From Bettongia penicillata ogilbyi (taxonomy: Eukaryota; Chordata; Mammalia; Diprotodontia; Potoroidae), in NCBI GenBank assembly GCA_023548195.1, contig JAJHZJ010000400.1:682001-746000 (forward strand): a DNA stretch of 64,000 nucleotides, in the 5' to 3' direction. Positions 11,412-23,449 of the stretch are shown piece after piece; the stretch's first letter is position 1, and the number at the start of each line of letters is the position of its first letter. Below the pieces are notes generated by a model, which was given only the letters and a program-made list of their open reading frames with translations, did no database searches and was not told the origin of the DNA. The translations under genes were made by a program, and so were the position numbers.

Positions 11412-11604
11412 CACCATGACACAGTGAAAAGATCATTAAAATTGATATCAAAAGACATGAATTTAAAACCCAGTTCTGCTTCTTGTCACCTCTATGATCT
11501 TGGGCTAGTCATTTCCATTCTCTGCTTTTTACTTTGCTAGTATTTCAAATGATGGAGTTTGACTCTCTAAGGTTCAGTCCTGCTCTAAATACTGTGAATC
11601 ATTT
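11412..11604 (+). repeat. THER1/MIR3-type SINE, sense
   Basis: 'cagtgaaaagatcattaaa', 'tgatcttgggctagtcattt' and 'ggttcagtcctgctctaaat' are in the expected order. The copy is near full length and diverged. Confidence 0.7.
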
Positions 11605-12910
11605 AGGGGGAGAATAAATTGCTGCATCTATGTATTGTGTTTTAACATAAATATGTTTGAGATCCACAACACTTCTAACACAGAGGTGGTGAGTTCCCAT
11701 GATGACCTTGTGTCTTTCTTTCTTTAAGACCGCTGTCCTATGTACTTGCTGCATGTCTGTTTTATATTTTAGGACACTCCTTTTTAGGGTTGGTATCTCT
11801 ATGTCCTTCTATTAAAAAGACAAAATATATTCATTATTGTTTTAAGACAGGAAGGAAAAACAAAGAAGATTCTAACTTTTATCCAAAAAAAGAAAAGATA
11901 GTTGTAGGCGTAAAAAGAACATGATGGATATTTTAAAGGCATAAAACCTAACATGTTTTTATTAATCTTGATTGAATAAGCTATTGGCCATACTCCATTT
12001 ATTTTTAAATAACAGAAGGGCAACTGGATGCAAACTAATTACTAATGTGAAAACTCCCTTGGGCTAAATGCAAACCCCTTGATAGAATCACATCATTGTC
12101 TTGGGTGGATGGTCATACATTATTCTGTTTGTTCATTCTGAAATCTGGACTGTATATTTTTACTTCCTTCTAATTATCTACCTCATGGGGTTTATGAACC
12201 TTAATTGATATTTTACAAGGAGCTTAAAAGCTGTAAAAATAAATGTGTGTTGAAATCACATCATATAGAAAAAAATCTGGTTTAACTGTCATCCTACCAA
12301 TCTCTACTAAATAATGTTTCATTGTGTTAGCAGCACAATGACCAAAACCTGTTTTGCACAGGGCTTTGGAAACATATACCTTGTTCAAAAGAAACACTAT
12401 AGGAAAAACACTGGGGGTTGTTAAGGGAAGGAGTGGTTATGAAGGGTAGGAAATAGCATTATATCCAAGAAGATCTGCTGAAGTGAGGAAATTCAAGAAC
12501 AATAAATGGAAAAGATGAATGAGAGGAATTGTTTGAAGTTCAGAAAAGATAGAAAAACAGAAGCAATACTTTGACTGGAGTATACCATACCTGGCAGAAG
12601 GAAATAACAAATGAAGAACTGGAGAAACTCATAAACCAAGAAGACATGTCAGAATAGTAGGTTAAGTTTAAATTATGTGGAAATCTCTTAGATCTCTTTC
12701 CTTGCCTTCAGACAGATCAGCTAAACATTTCTTGATTTACTCTAATGATAATTTCAGCCTCCAAAAACTGGAGGAACAAATAAGGGGAACGTTTCCATGG
12801 ATATGATTCTGGCAAAAATTGTAGGTACCTTGGAAAAAGTTATCATTTAATCTTAGAATCTGTAGTAGAAGAGGGAAAAAAACTCTGAGAACATGGTTAG
12901 ATAGAAACAA
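11605..12910. other. No gene or recognised repeat
   Basis: AT-rich sequence with only short open frames. The minus-strand frame near 11800-12020 has no family resemblance I can see. Confidence 0.4.

Positions 12911-12985
<75 letters not shown>
12911..12985 (+). repeat. (GATA)n(GA)n microsatellite
   Basis: Four GATA units run directly into more than 25 uninterrupted GA units. Confidence 0.95.
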
Positions 12986-12987
<2 letters not shown>

Positions 12988-13652
12988 AACCTGAGTCACT
13001 GTTCTCTATTGCATATCTATCATTTCATCTTTTGGATGTCAAAATCTAGATAGTTTTATATTTTAGTATACATGTCTATATCTACATCTATCTTCATATT
13101 CAAAAGATGGCAACATTGAGTTTTATAAAATAGTATTAAAAGTAGTAAAGTTAAGAATGAATTAAGCCTAGCAAAGGAAGCTACCTCCTTTGCCCCAATA
13201 TACTAGATTTCTTTTCCCCAACAGGTCTAAAAAGGAGAACAGATAACAAAAAAGAGACAGAGCTATTGAATTTGTATTGCTTCTCATTTCTCTGCCAAGG
13301 AAAATGTCCTTTGGAGTAGAAAGGAGAAGATCAAAATAGCTAATAGGGAGTTAAAACCCTAAGTCAGTAATGAGAGAGTAATACCACATGCAGCTGCAAT
13401 TAATGAGCTTAACTTCCCTTGTCCAGATGATAATATCTTAGAGTAATGAAAGAGTGGCCAAGTGTTCTTGCTGGGTCAGTTAGTAATCTTTCATAGCCAG
13501 CAGAAGACGAGATGGTTATCTCAAGATTGGCTAATGGGAAAATGTGTTTCATATTTTTTTAAAAAAACAGGAAAGAGAATAGAGTTTTCAAAATATTGGT
13601 GAATCAGCTCAATTTCAATGCTTGACAAAATTTGAGCAATTATTATTAAAGA

Positions 13653-13864
13653 AAGCAGTGTGGGTGATGGAAAGAGTCCAATGGAATGTTGAACTTGGAA
13701 TAATGGGACCTGAGTTCAAATTCTGGATCTGACTATTAATATCATCATAGACCTGTCTGACACTAAACTTCTCAGGGTCTTAATAACCTCATCCATCAAA
13801 TGAGGAGGTTTGAATAAATTACATTTAGTTTCCCATTCAGCTCTACATTAATGATCCTATATTC
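13653..13864 (+). repeat. THER1/MIR3-type SINE, sense, near full length
   Basis: 'ggacctgagttcaaattctg', 'taacctcatccatcaaatga' and 'cccattcagctctacatt' show the head, core and end in order. Confidence 0.75.
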
Positions 13865-13904
13865 CAAAAGTATATTTAGTGAATAGGTAGAAAAAGAAAT
13901 AAGG

Positions 13905-14310
13905 ATCACAAAGAACTAGCATGATTCCATCAAAGATAAATCATTTGAAACTCACCTCATTTACTCACAGAGATACTAGACTATTAGAGCTAAAAAATGT
14001 GTTACATGGGGCTAATCTCAATTTTAATGCAACATCTGATAAAATATCTCATCTTATTCTTATGGGCAATATGGAGAGATGTGACCCAAATGAAAGTAAA
14101 ATTGGGTGAAACAGGTTAAATGGCTATATCCAAAAGGAAATCATTAATTGTTTCCTGTCATCTTGGAAGGAGGTGTCAAATGGCTTTCCCCAGAGATGGA
14201 ATATTTTATAATACATACAATCATATTCTACCATGATCAAGGTTTACAAAATTCTAGGGAGAGATTCTGTCAATTTTGGGTTAGGTGATGAAGTTGATGA
14301 AGCAAATAGA
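13905..14310 (+). mobile_element. L3/CR1 LINE fragment, reverse-transcriptase region
   Basis: The translation around 14025-14065 reads 'ATSDKISHLIL', which corresponds to the CR1/L3 reverse-transcriptase stretch 'AFDxVSHxIL'. Downstream, 'tcttggaaggaggtgtcaaa' matches the CR1 coding run after it. Frameshifts and stops show it is long dead. Confidence 0.75.
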
Positions 14311-14877
14311 TAACTAGACCTTTTACGTTACAGGTACTGTATACTGATGCAGATTATCAATAATTTATAATTCGCTTACAGACATACCCAAAACTTGTAG
14401 GATGCCAATAAACTGCCTTGGTCTCCACGGATAAGGATCAAAAAGGATTAAACTAAGAACTTTTGATGGGGCTGGGGAAAAGGGTGAAAATGAGACGCCA
14501 GAAATTGAAAGTGTTCTGCTAGCAACTATGTGAAGGAGCAGAGAAGAAATTGATTTTTCAGGGGGAAAAAGGTTAAATAACATTCCCTTTAACTCATTGC
14601 ATTATTGGGCAGAGAAGAAGAAAAAAGGGCCTTTTTTTCTCAATTTTCTTATAGTTATTGGTCTACATCAGATCACACTGACCTGGGCAAGGCTATAACT
14701 CCCTTTATTTTCTGATAAGGTATTTATCAGATTTGCTGTCTTCACATTTTCCTCTTTTTCTGATACTTAACTGTTTCTCCACATTACAATTAGTAATAGA
14801 CACAACCAACTTTTTTAAAAACTTGGAGTAACTTTGAACTGTACTATGCACACATTTTGAGCAAATTTTGGGTGTCA
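14311..14877. other. Unassigned; possible continuation of LINE remnant
   Basis: No exon and no clear repeat. It lies directly after the L3/CR1 fragment and may be its decayed continuation. Confidence 0.3.
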
Positions 14878-14985
14878 GGATACTTCTCTGGCCTCAGTTT
14901 TACCATATGGAAAAGGTTGAGGTCAGACAAGATGATTTTTGAGATACTTTCTGACTCAAAAATCCAATGATATTATATCCCTCCC
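14878..14985 (+). repeat. THER1/MIR3-type SINE, 3' half
   Basis: 'tctggcctcagttttaccat', 'aggtcagacaagatgatttt' and 'atccaatgatatta' match the core and end only; the head is missing. Confidence 0.65.
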
Positions 14986-15087
14986 ATCTCTATATCTATG
15001 TAATGTGAACTACACTTCTATTAAGTCAACAGTTAATTGCAGTTTGTATGAATAATGGATATCTTCACAATTTCACAATGCTGAGAT

Positions 15088-15905
15088 GGTCATTAAGCAT
15101 TTATTAAGAGCCTACTATATGCCAGGCAATATGTTAAGCAATGGGGATACAGAAAAGCCAAAATATAGTCCCTGCCTTCGAGAAGTTCAAAATCTAATCA
15201 GATATTGCAACATGAAAACAAATATGTTCAAATAAGCTATATATAGGATAAGTAGGAAATAATCAACAAAGAGAAGGCTTTAGAATTAAGAAGAAATGGA
15301 AAGGGCTTACTATAGAAGGTGAAATTTTAGCTAGTATTTGACATATATCAAGGAAGGCAAGAGGCAGGGATGAGGAGGAATGACTTCCAGGTATAGAGGA
15401 CAGCCAGAAAAAAAATGATCGGATTGGAGAGATGGAGCATCTTATTCGTGGAACAGCAAGTAAGCCAGTGCCACTAGATCAAAACATTTGGGGTGGGGGG
15501 AGTATAAGGTGTAAAAAAACTGGAATTGTAGGAGGTGGAAAGTAAGTTATGAAGGGACCTTGCCTACCAGAATATTTTCTATTGGATCCTCCAGGTGAGA
15601 TGGTCACTGGAGTTTGAGTATGGGGATGATATAATCAGATCAATGCTTAGGAAAATCACTTAATTTGGGTGGAGGATAGAACTGGAGTGGAGGACTGTTT
15701 GTGCCAGGCAGACCAAACAGCAGGCTATTACAACCCAAGTGTGAGGTAATGAGGGTCTGCACCAGGTAGAAGGCACTATCAGAAGGAAGGGAAGGTATTC
15801 TAGAGGTACTGCAAAGGTAAAATCTACAGCCATTGGTAACAATATTTTTAATGGAGGGGAAAGAGCAAGGGCAACACTTGTAGTGTCCTCAATAGTAATA
15901 ATGAT
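15088..15905 (-). mobile_element. L2 LINE 3' region, antisense, about 0.8 kb
   Basis: It begins with the complement of the L2 tail ('atttattaagagcctactat', 'atgccaggcaatatg', 'tagtccctgccttcgag'). It continues through 'gtggaacagcaagtaagcca', 'gttatgaagggacct' and 'caggctattacaaccc', all in the order of the complemented L2 3' region. This is one of the longest L2 copies in the window. There is no intact frame. Confidence 0.85.
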
Positions 15906-16282
15906 ATTTATTAGATTTTTTTTATTAGATTAGATAGATGGGAGGATTTAGAAGTAGTTAGGTACAATTATTATCCTCATTGTATAAAAGAGCTATTAAA
16001 TGTGTGATAGAGTATTTACATTCAAGTATACTTAACTCCATGACTCATGTTGTATCCACTGCATCCCCTGTAGTCTTAAAAGAGTTGTTTCTCATTTATT
16101 TAATGGGGAGTGAATGGAGAGACAGCTAAAATTGGATTCCAAACTTGTTGTTAAAAGGAAAAACTGTGAATATCCAGAATATGAATGGAGGGGCAAGAGA
16201 TAGAGGATGTGTTCTATTCAACATCAGAAAAATAAAAAAAATAAAAATAAAAGGCAAGGGCCTAATAGTTGCCCATGGGTCA
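15906..16282. other. Unassigned; possible MIR remnant
   Basis: The part near 15970-16060 ('ttatcctcattgtataaaag') may be a decayed antisense MIR; the match is too weak to call. Confidence 0.3.
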
Positions 16283-16434
16283 GTCCTTTATTACTTATAT
16301 TCTTATCTCCTTTTCTTGAAAAGGCAGGCAATTTGATATAGATTATATATATTCAGGCATGCAAAATGCACATTAAAATATTCTTTGACCTGAGGACTCC
16401 ATCAGTTCTTTTTATTTAACATTTTTTCCAATTA

Positions 16435-16495
<61 letters not shown>

Positions 16496-17645
16496 ATTAA
16501 CTTTTTTAAAAATTTTGAGTTCCAAATTCTTTCCCTCTTTTGCATCACACTCTTTGAGAAGGTAAGTAATTTGATATATATTATACTTTTGTATCTTCAT
16601 TTCAATTTGGGTACTTCTAATTTTTAAGTACTTTTCTTCATAAATTTTTGTATTTTTTCCTCCGTTTGGCCAATTCTACTTTTTAATGTATTATTTTCTT
16701 CACTTTTTTGCTTCCTTTACCAAGCTGTTAACTTTTTTTTATAATTTTCTTGCATCATTCTCATTGCTTTTCCCATTTTTCCTCCATATCTCTATTTGAT
16801 TTTTAAAATCCTTATCAAGGTCTGCCAGCAATTCTTTTTTAATTTGTGACCAATTTGCATTTTTCTTTGTAGCTTTGCATATAGTTGCCTGGATTTTTTT
16901 GTTATTTGTGTTTGTGTATTGCTCTTACTTGTCACCATAGCAATTTTCTATGTTCAGGCTTTTCTTTTGTTTGCCTATTTTTCCAAAATGATTTGACTTT
17001 TAACTTATGTTAAAGTTGGTCTTTGCTTCTGGGATAAAAGAGGCAGTTTCAAAATTCAGGTCTTTTGTCTGTTCTTTTCAGAGCTAGCTATGGGGATCTT
17101 TTGTTTTTTGGTTCTTCCAAGGTGGTATCATTTAAGTAGAGTGGTGACGGCTCTCCTGGTCTGTGAACAACCACAAACACTTTTCTCATCCTGAAACTGT
17201 GATCAGGGCCCCTGTATCCCTGCAATCAAAATTGTTAATGCTCCACTTAGCTCTGAGGCTACAACCCAGAATTGTGTATGGGCAATGCAAAAGAGTCCTG
17301 CACCTAGTGCCAGCAAAGGATCACCAGTAACTTCCTTCTGGCCAGTTGTCTGAACCCCTGACAGGATGAGAACTGAGAATCCCTGAAGCTTTTCCTGTCA
17401 CTGATAAATTACCTCCAAGGCCTGCTGTTGGCATCTTCTAGGCTCCACTCCACCCTGGCCTCTGCCATGAGAGACCTGCTGACTTCCTAAGTAAGTTATC
17501 CTGGGCTGGAAAACTGTTTCACTCTGATCTTTTGTTAGTTTTGCTGCTCTACAGTTTAATCTGAGACATTATTTTAAAGTTGTTTGAAAGGGATATGGGG
17601 AGAGTTCTGGTTGGTGTCTACTTTTATTCCACCTCCCTCCCATCC
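16283..17645 (-). mobile_element. Antisense L1, composite: 5' UTR/ORF1 joined to 3' tail, ORF2 missing
   Basis: Read on the minus strand, 17645 begins L1 5' UTR sequence ('gtggaataaaagtagacacc'). Then come a GC-richer 5' UTR and ORF1-like coding down to about 16620. Directly after this lies L1 3' UTR tail sequence. The tail motif occurs twice: 'gcaatttgatatagattata' near 16328 and 'gtaatttgatatatattata' near 16567. No ORF2 sequence lies between ORF1 and tail. It may be an internally deleted L1, a decayed HAL1-like copy, or two adjacent insertions. Confidence 0.65.
16438..16492 (+). repeat. (TA)n microsatellite
   Basis: About 26 uninterrupted TA units inside the L1 tail region. Confidence 0.95.
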
Positions 17646-18682
17646 TGTTAACAATTAGCAATGTATTCTTGATCACGTAGTCATGTAGAACTAGTCTAGT
17701 TCCATAATGCTATAAAAAGTAAATATTTTTGTCAAAACAAACAAATAAATGAACAGATAAATAAATGAATGGGTTTTGTTTTTTTGTTTGTTTTTTGTAT
17801 GTTTTTAAGAGAAGATGAAGTGAGTACACTACCCAGGATATGTTTGTAATTTTCTTATAAATTCTTCCCTAGCTTTGAGTGGAAGCGTTTGAGATGTTGC
17901 CCTCTTAGGAACACAGTAGTCCTTTGATGAACATGTAGTAGTGATTTACTTGATGAGAGACTCAGCAAGTCTTGGCTTGTTGCCTCCAACAATCTGTTTC
18001 ATGGCATCCTTAGAAGTCTTTCCAAACCTACCATTTGTTTAAGGATGATGAGATGTTACGGTGAACAGATTGGGAAAAAAAAAAAATTCTCCTTCATACA
18101 AATTACTGGAAATCATTTGTCAGAGATTGAGGTGATAATGTCTGATCTCTCTTATTTTTTCAAATAACTAGCATCAAACTGTGATTGTTGCAGCAGAGGA
18201 TTTGGATAGAAATAGAGTTCTAAGACATTGTGAGGCTTCTTCAATAGTTAAAGGTTTTAAAAAAACAAAACAAAACACTGGAAAAAAAAAAACCTTTAAA
18301 ATGAATATGGATTCCAGAGAAAGACTTTTTATCACTTCCCACAAAAAGTAGAATTCTTTTATTGTCATCTTCCAACTCTCTTGGCTGCTTTATTTTATAA
18401 TCTTTTCAAAATAGCAATTAGATAGTGCAATGGGATAGCCATTCTATTTTACATTGTCTGTACGTATATATCAGAATCAATTCCAAATCATCCCACATAA
18501 TCAAAGCTGTAATATGAACAGTTTCCCAACATGAATTCCATATGCAAGTTAACATGACAACTACGCATAAGACTAACAGCATGGTTTCTCTATAAAAGGA
18601 ATCCTTTCTGGACAGATAAATCATATTGATAGATTGAGGATTGTGTGAATGCCTTAGGGAGTTCAGTGAAGAATATTAGATA
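17646..18682. other. No gene or clear repeat
   Basis: Contains A-rich runs near 18075-18086 and 18250-18295. No family is recognised. Confidence 0.4.
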
Positions 18683-18955
18683 AAAATGCTGGACTTGTTG
18701 CAATCAGGGGAGGTCTAGCTTTGAATTCTGCATCTGATGCTTACTAGCTGTGTGGCTATGGGAAGATTATGCAAATTTTCAGAGCCTCAGTTTCCTAATC
18801 TACAAAATAGAGACAATGATACATATTGTGTCCATCTCACAGAGCTGTTAGGAGGTTCAATTGAGACAATATGTGCAAAGCATTTAAAAGTTTTAAAAGT
18901 CTATATAATTGTCAATTGTAGCTATCATTCTTATTTTTATTACTAGATACAATTT
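18683..18955 (+). repeat. MIR SINE, sense, near full length
   Basis: 'cttactagctgtgtggctat', 'cctcagtttcctaatctaca', 'gttaggaggttcaattgaga' and 'gtgcaaagcatttaaaa' give the whole MIR order from head to 3' end. Confidence 0.9.
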
Positions 18956-19359
18956 TAGTATACAGTTAAGATATAGAAGGTTTAAACCAAATCCTATAGA
19001 ATTAATTTTATAATTTGACCATTACAAATAGCCAGAGATATTTTCTAATACACATAATACCATGGATATTTCCACAGTCTAATACAGAATGATCTCTGTA
19101 ACGAGCAGTGACAGACACAGTGAAAGGCTCCATTATTTGATTTTGCTGTTCAGATTTATAGACATGTAGAGCCACAAGCACAAAATGAAAGATGTCAGCA
19201 GATATTTGTACATTTATACACACAGACATGTATAAATATACATACGTGGGCATCTACATATTTGTAATACATGCTTGGTTTCATGATTTCATTGATATAG
19301 GGAATTCCTGACTAGAAAACTCCCTTTACTAATGTAAATAAAGGACTGTTTTACAACCT

Positions 19360-19485
19360 ATAATCTTAGACATATGCCTGGGACCTTTAGAGGAGCAATT
19401 TGATCCAATTCACACAGCCAGTATATTCAGAGACAAGACAAATTCAAATCAGAGCTCTCTATCCAATGTCCTATGATGCCTTTTA
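19360..19485 (-). repeat. THER1/MIR3-type SINE, antisense, internally deleted
   Basis: 'gggacctttagaggagcaat' is joined early to 'cacacagccagtatattcag' and 'tctatccaatgtcctatga'. Part of the core is lost. Confidence 0.6.
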
Positions 19486-19879
19486 GCACTATGTATTTGA
19501 TTATTTAATTAAATACATAGATTATACTATGCAGCCATAATAGAATTTCTTGATTTTTCTAACAAGAGACAAAAAAAAAAAAAATCTTTGCAAGTTTATG
19601 CACTGTTCCAGTCTATAAAATGGCGTTATGTCTCATAGCCTACTGGAATTTTATATGTAAGCGCAATTCCAACACCTTAAGGTTAGTAATTACCACCATC
19701 AGTGGCAGGGAAAAGAAATATACTTTCATGTTATTTTAAAAATAATGAACAAGACTGAGTGTAATTGTCAATAACTGATTGAAATTCCAGAATTTATCTT
19801 TATGCTGACACTTCCAATTTCTTGAAATACCCTTTCCCAACAGGTAATAAAGTGACTTAGTATTGGTTGCCTCCTTTTA

Positions 19880-20265
19880 TAAATTTAATTTTTTTCTAAT
19901 GAATTTAAATATATTTTCTCTCTTTCCTACCTTTCATCATTGCTTTAAATAAAAAGAAATGAAAAGCCAAATGCATACTCAAGCAGAACAAATTCCTCCA
20001 CTGGCCATATCCTGAGCCTATCACCTGTCAGGATCTGGGATCCACGCTTCATCATTGGTTCTCTGGAACTTTGGTTGGTCATTGTGATTATCAGAGTTTT
20101 TCAATTTTTTAAAGTTGTTTGTCTCTAATTATTATTTTATAAATTTTTCTCCTGGTTCTGCCCACTTGACTCTATATCAGTTCGTACTAAATTTCCCATG
20201 TTTCCCTCTCATCATTTTTAATAGTTGCCTTCCATAAAAGAAATACGCAAAAAAATGAGTAGTCC
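19880..20265 (-). mobile_element. L1 3' UTR fragment, antisense
   Basis: 'cattggttctctggaacttt', 'tctcctggttctgcccactt' and 'ctatatcagttcgtac' match the complement of the marsupial L1 3' UTR seen more fully at 58325-59595 and 62815-63840. Confidence 0.65.
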
Positions 20266-20799
20266 TAGTGCTATCATCAAAAAAAAGGTATAGCAGCTGA
20301 GTTGTGAAAATAGAAAGGCAATATCTGCTACCAAAAGCCTTAAACAGGAAAGCAGTAGATCATCTATACTAGGGCTGTGTGAATCCAGAACATAAATGTT
20401 GGAGAAATAGTGTTTCCTTTCTGATGTTTATAGATTGATCTATTACTATTCCTAGAAAACTACCCATCCTTGAAGAAGTAGCGAGTCAAGTATTTTTTAT
20501 AGCAGAGTAATATGTCTACAGAGATTTGTCCTTACTGAGTGATTTTTCCTATCCATCTGTAATTCTATGCTCCTTTATCAATGAATTGAAAACTTACTAA
20601 GTTCCTAATATAGATTATGTAACATGGTAAGAAGCCCCCTTCTCCTTGTTGGTCAGTTTCTCCTCAGGACATCATTTGGTAGAATGACTAAGACTCTTCA
20701 GATTCTGTTACCCTCCTGATTACATACTTGACTTTCCAGACATCAAAAACAAGCTGCTGTCTCATCCTTAAAGCCTACGACGTCCTTGCCTAGACCATC

Positions 20800-21125
20800 T
20801 AATCTATCCCTTCAACCTTCTCACCGTAGTCTATTTCTCTGAAAGTCCCACCACTTTTTTCCATTGAAGAGTTATGTCTGGGCTTTCCATTTTATGAGTA
20901 GCCCAGCCCATTCATACTTTGCTCCTCTGTTCTTATCTTTCCCAAACTATTCCCTGCCACATACCTTTACCCTCACCATACTCCCCAACTACTTTTAGTG
21001 TGTTTTCTTCCCCTATTAGAATGTAAGCTCCTTGAAGGCAGGCATTTTATCTTTTTGGGGGCTCATGTTTGCATCCCCAGTACTTAACAAAGTTCCTGGC
21101 ATATAGTACATGCTTAACATTGCTG
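20800..21125 (+). mobile_element. L2 LINE 3' end, sense
   Basis: 'agaatgtaagctccttgaag', 'catccccagtacttaaca' and 'ctggcatatagtacatgct' are the L2 terminal sequence in order. The upstream part is more diverged and the left edge is approximate. Confidence 0.8.
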
Positions 21126-21134
21126 ATTTCTTCA

Positions 21135-22000
21135 TAAATAAAAAAGTGAAACAATCCCCTCTCTCAACAAACTTGTATTTTATGATGAGAGATGGTGGTG
21201 GTGGTGGTGGTGGTGGTGTGTGTGTGTGTGTATGTGTGTGTGTGTGTGTGTATGTGTGTGTGTGTGTTGGAAAAATACAGTTTTTAAATACAAGGTCTTT
21301 GGAAAGTTGGCAGTGGGATCAGGAAAGTCTTCTTGGAAAAGATGGTACTTGAAAAGTGAAAGATTTGATAAGGCAGAAATAAGGAGGAAGTATACTCCAG
21401 GCATGGGGTATAGGCAATGCATAGTCATGGAATTAAGACATGAAGTGTCATTTATGAAGACCAAAGAAGTCCAGTTTGATGGATCAATGATAAAGTAAGG
21501 TTATTTTATGAAAATATGAGAATAATAAGAATGAAAAATATGGTTAGGTTGTAGGGGACTTTGAAATTCAGACAGTGAAATTTATATTTTATTTCAGAGA
21601 AAACAGTATGATCAAGTAGGGGAATGATACAGATCTACATTTGAGGAAAATATTTTCTCAGTTGCATGGAAAATGGATTATAGAGGGAAGAGTGGATTCA
21701 GGAAGATCATTTAGACCATCAACATAGTCTAGTTATGGGATGATGAGAACTAAAACTAGCCATGTGAGTAAAAAGAGAAATTGTTAGATATTAGGAACAA
21801 AAATAAAAGTGAGATCTGGCAACTGTTTGAATGCAAGGGGTGAGGTCAAGGGTAATACTGAAGATAAGAACCTGAGAGATTAAGAGAATCATAGTGCCTT
21901 GGACAGAAATAGAGAGGTTCAGTAGAGGGGTGTTCCAAATGTTGAATTTCAGATGTCTTCAGGACATCCAGCTTACAAAATTAATGGGTGATTGATTGGT
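21135..22000 (-). mobile_element. L2 LINE 3' region, antisense
   Basis: 'acaatcccctctctcaacaa', 'gtatactccaggcatggg', 'tggttaggttgtagggg' and 'tcaggacatccagctta' follow the complemented L2 order of the copy at 15088-15905. It abuts the sense L2 tail at 21125, so two L2 ends meet tail to tail. A GGT/GT microsatellite lies near its start. Confidence 0.75.
21193..21268 (+). repeat. (GGT)n(GT)n microsatellite
   Basis: About eight GGT units pass into GT units with three ATGT interruptions. Confidence 0.95.
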
Positions 22001-22254
22001 GCTGATGCAGTTTGGATTTACCAAAAGCAAATGGATTCTATATCTCTATAAATATATCCCTATAATTAAGAAACAGATTGATAGATGACTACTTTACTCT
22101 CCCACTTAATACACTCTAACTATTCTCTGTATTTCTTTGTCTATCTCTCTTTCCCTTTCCCCCTACCTGTAATCATTTTTAGGTGTTTTGCATAATTTAA
22201 AAAAAAGTCTTTACATAATTGTGCAATCCATCTTCTCAAGTCATGTTATCTAAT

Positions 22255-22815
22255 TTTTCCTTTCCTCCCTCCTTGGTTTTTTTCACTACTAAATTCCTAG
22301 AAAGTCCTCCACTTTCATTTCTGCCATTTCCACACCATCTATTTTTTTCTTAATCCCTGGCAATCTGACTTTGATTTGAACTTTCTATGGAAATTGCTTT
22401 CTTCAAGGTTACTAATGCTTTCAACAGTTAAATTTAATGTATTTTTCTCAGCCTTAATCAATCATCACCTCTCTACAGTATTTGACACTGTTGAAAACCT
22501 TTTCCTGGAGACTTTATCTTCCCTCAGCCTCCATGACACTTTCTTCTGTTTTTCCTTTTGTTGGTATCAATGCTCCTTTTTCAATGTTCTTTGGCAATTC
22601 CATCTCCAAAATATATCGTATCTGTCTCCTCTCTATTTATAGGTAAGACCACACTTTAGTCCTTCATAACTTCTAACTTGGACTATTCAAAAGTCTTCCT
22701 AACTAGTCTCCCTCCTCTCCATTTTCTAATCCATGTTCCATACAGCTAGTCATCTTAATCATGGGATACCCAAAGCATACTTTATAATACATAAGGTCAC
22801 ATGCAGCATTTTCCC
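22255..22815 (+). mobile_element. L2 LINE fragment, reverse-transcriptase region, sense
   Basis: The plus-strand translation near 22455-22540 contains 'LSTVFDTVENLFLETL', the counterpart of the L2 reverse-transcriptase stretch 'LSAAFDTVDHxLLxxTL'. The preceding 'ttcaaggttactaatgc' also fits L2. Stops and frameshifts end the frame after about 88 codons. Confidence 0.8.
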
Positions 22816-23449
22816 CATTGACCACATAATCAGATAGTAATGTAGTCTGTGAAAAGTGTCATGACATAAACTTGAAAGAAAAATGCAATTTGAGTTCGAG
22901 ACTAGTCTAGTCTCTTTTCCTGATTCCAGGTAGATGCCTAGTTAATGATAATTAATAATGATAATAATAACATTTGGCCCTTACTATTGGCCAGGCATTG
23001 TCTACTTTTAATGATTATAGAATATAAATATGCTTTCTATTCTTTCATATTTCTTGGCAACATCATGCAATTTTTGACAATTTTTACTTGAGGAAGCTCT
23101 TTCAAAGTCTAATCTACATTCTCTGTACTGCAGTTTATACATATACGTATGCATATGTGTGTGTATTTGAAAATGTTATTATTCAGCATGTCAGTATAGT
23201 AAGGGTTAGACACTTTTAAAGTACTTGATCTGTTGGATTGTTATGTTTGTATAACCAACAACTTGTTTGACCGAGTTTTCGCTGACACAACCAAAGAAAA
23301 ATGGCATATTGACATTATCCTAAGAACAATAAATTAGATTTACATTATGCAACCTATTTTCTATATGATTATTTGTTTTTAAAATATATTATAAATTTTT
23401 TAAAAGATTTTTTTAAAAAGATTTTTAAAAAATCTTATTCTTCTTTATA
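22816..23449. other. Unassigned AT-rich sequence
   Basis: Contains an AAT/ATA-rich patch at about 22945-22970 that could be a MIR edge, and a run of A/T-rich TTTAAAAA motifs at 23380-23440. No exon is seen. Confidence 0.4.

Noticed and set aside
12737..12988. Minus-strand frame of repeated Ser-Leu
   Set aside because: It is the translation of the GA microsatellite at 12911-12985, not a gene.
21110..21498. Overlapping frames on both strands rich in Gly, Val-Cys and His-Thr
   Set aside because: They read through the GGT/GT microsatellite and L2 debris.
22376..22642. 88-codon frame as a host gene
   Set aside because: It contains the L2 reverse-transcriptase FDTV motif and lies inside an L2 fragment.
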